In this document: positions 63,227 through 64,000 of the stretch, piece by piece
Position numbering within the stretch: the first letter of the stretch is position 1
How the letters are laid out: the number at the start of each line of letters is the position of its first letter
Assembly: GCF_003086795.1 (NCBI RefSeq)
Contig: NZ_CP026003.1
Location: 19,430 to 83,429, forward strand
From: Stenotrophomonas sp. SAU14A_NAIMI4_5
Lineage (GTDB): Bacteria; Pseudomonadota; Gammaproteobacteria; Xanthomonadales; Xanthomonadaceae
DNA length: 64,000 nt
Direction of reading: 5' to 3'
The notes under the pieces: model-generated
Database searches by the model: none
What the model saw: only the letters and a program-made list of their open reading frames with translations
Told to the model about the DNA's origin: nothing
Made by a program: the position numbers and the translations under genes

Positions 63227-64000
63227 ATGATCACACGACGTAATTTCCTGGCCGGTGGCGCTGCAGCCCTGGCCACGCCGATGCTCGCGGCCTGTGGCCG
63301 CGGGCCGGCCGCTGGCGTGGACGGCGGCACCCTGCTGACCGCCACCGACGTGCACGTGGCCGACTACCCCACCGTCACTGCGGTGAAGTGGATCGGCGAG
63401 ACGCTGGAACGCGAGACCAGCGGCCGCCTGCGGCTGCGCCAGTACCACTCGGGCCAACTCGGCCGCGAGTCGGAAGCGATCGACATGGCCCGTTTCGGTG
63501 CCATCGACATCACCCGCGTCTACGCCGGTGCACTGAACAACGCCTTCCCGCTGACCCAGGCGCTGTGCCTGCCGTACGTGTTCAAGTCGGTGGCGCACCA
63601 GCGCGCCGCACTGGACGACGGCGTGGCCGAGGCCGTGCTGCGCGGTTTCGAAAGCCGCGACCTGATCGGCCTGGCGATCTACGATTCCGGCGCGCGCTGC
63701 TTCTACAACACCAAGCATCCGATCGTTTCGCCGAAGGACCTGCATGGCCTGAAGCTGCGCGTGGCCTCCTCGGACATCTTCATCCAGCTGATGCGCCTGC
63801 TCGGTGCCAACCCCACGCCGATGTCGCTGGGCGATACGTTCTCGGGCATGGAAACGCACATGATCGATGGTGCCGAGAACAACATGCGCAGCTTCCACTC
63901 CAGCCGTCATTTCGAGGCCGCGCACTACTGGTCGCAGAGCGATCACTCCTACGCGCCGGACGTGCTGCTGATGTCGCGCGCCAGCTTCGAACGCCTTTCG
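63227..64000 (+). CDS. TRAP transporter solute-binding lipoprotein, DctP type (incomplete at window end)
   Basis: 258 codons are visible. A twin-arginine-like start (MITRRNFLAGGAAALATPML) leads into a lipobox AAC at about residue 22. The mature domain is DctP-like: ATDVHVADYPTVTAVKWIGE, RLRQYHSGQLGRESEAIDMARFGAIDITRVY, LHGLKLRVASSDIFIQLMRLLGANPTPM with the carboxylate-binding Arg, and FSGMETHMIDGAENN. Family members bind C4-dicarboxylates, uronates or keto acids. In this locus, uronates or KDG are likely cargo. The membrane subunits would lie beyond the window. Confidence 0.88.
   Translation, partial: MITRRNFLAGGAAALATPMLAACGRGPAAGVDGGTLLTATDVHVADYPTVTAVKWIGETLERETSGRLRLRQYHSGQLGRESEAIDMARFGAIDITRVYAGALNNAFPLTQALCLPYVFKSVAHQRAALDDGVAEAVLRGFESRDLIGLAIYDSGARCFYNTKHPIVSPKDLHGLKLRVASSDIFIQLMRLLGANPTPMSLGDTFSGMETHMIDGAENNMRSFHSSRHFEAAHYWSQSDHSYAPDVLLMSRASFERLS

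Overview
The window looks like a chromosomal segment of a Stenotrophomonas (S. maltophilia-complex) or closely related Xanthomonadaceae bacterium. The evidence is very high GC coding sequence, many TonB-dependent receptors, and dense REP-type palindromes of the kind typical of Stenotrophomonas (GTAGAGTCGAGC..., GAGCCATGCTCGGC..., GTAGCGCCGGGC...), usually sitting at gene ends. No rRNA, tRNA or CRISPR array was recognised.

Layout. 1-113 is the start of an IS110-family transposase cut by the window edge. 483-2300 holds a small membrane protein, a DUF1330 gene and a GntR/FCD repressor. Divergent from the repressor, 2585-10905 is a compact catabolic operon: DUF1185 protein, alpha/beta hydrolase, flavin reductase, luciferase-type monooxygenase, aldehyde dehydrogenase, NCS1 permease, succinate-semialdehyde dehydrogenase and carboxymuconolactone-decarboxylase-like protein, followed by a porin (11021-12283). 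Its composition resembles the Rut pyrimidine pathway and reductive/oxidative pyridine cleavage without being either, so it probably opens an N-heterocycle that I cannot name.

12393-24212 is an accessory island of visibly lower GC. It contains three members of a small lipoprotein family (one decayed), a series of small lipoproteins and membrane proteins, and two Rhs C-terminal modules. Module 1 is an orphan tip with a zincin metallopeptidase toxin broken by a frameshift and an in-frame amber codon. Module 2 is an Rhs core whose N-terminus is lost at an IS3-family element; it carries a His/Trp-rich toxin tip and a 4-nt-overlapping immunity gene. Two IS3-family elements are nested beside it, and a 127-bp duplicated IS end abuts an intact aromatic aminotransferase gene.

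25600-32342 is an uptake region: a PqqU/YncD-type PQQ receptor, a Fur-box-preceded siderophore receptor and a two-component system. 33415-36810 encodes Ku and LigD, the two-protein bacterial NHEJ machinery. 36899-39700 is another large TonB receptor. 40312-45590 is an alcohol/acetaldehyde oxidation operon (ALDH, ADH, DUF779) with a clear sigma-54 promoter, divergent from an AcoR-type activator.

45716-64000 is a uronate/pectin-like glycan utilisation locus: Eda and KdgK, two TonB receptors sharing a conserved promoter block, a 1272-residue secreted LamG plus predicted alpha-toroid protein, a three-esterase operon including a CE12-type rhamnogalacturonan acetylesterase, a FAH/hydratase-family enzyme, and the start of a TRAP solute-binding lipoprotein. 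Together these suggest outer-membrane import of acetylated pectic fragments, periplasmic deacetylation and cleavage, TRAP import of uronates and entry into central metabolism through KDPG.
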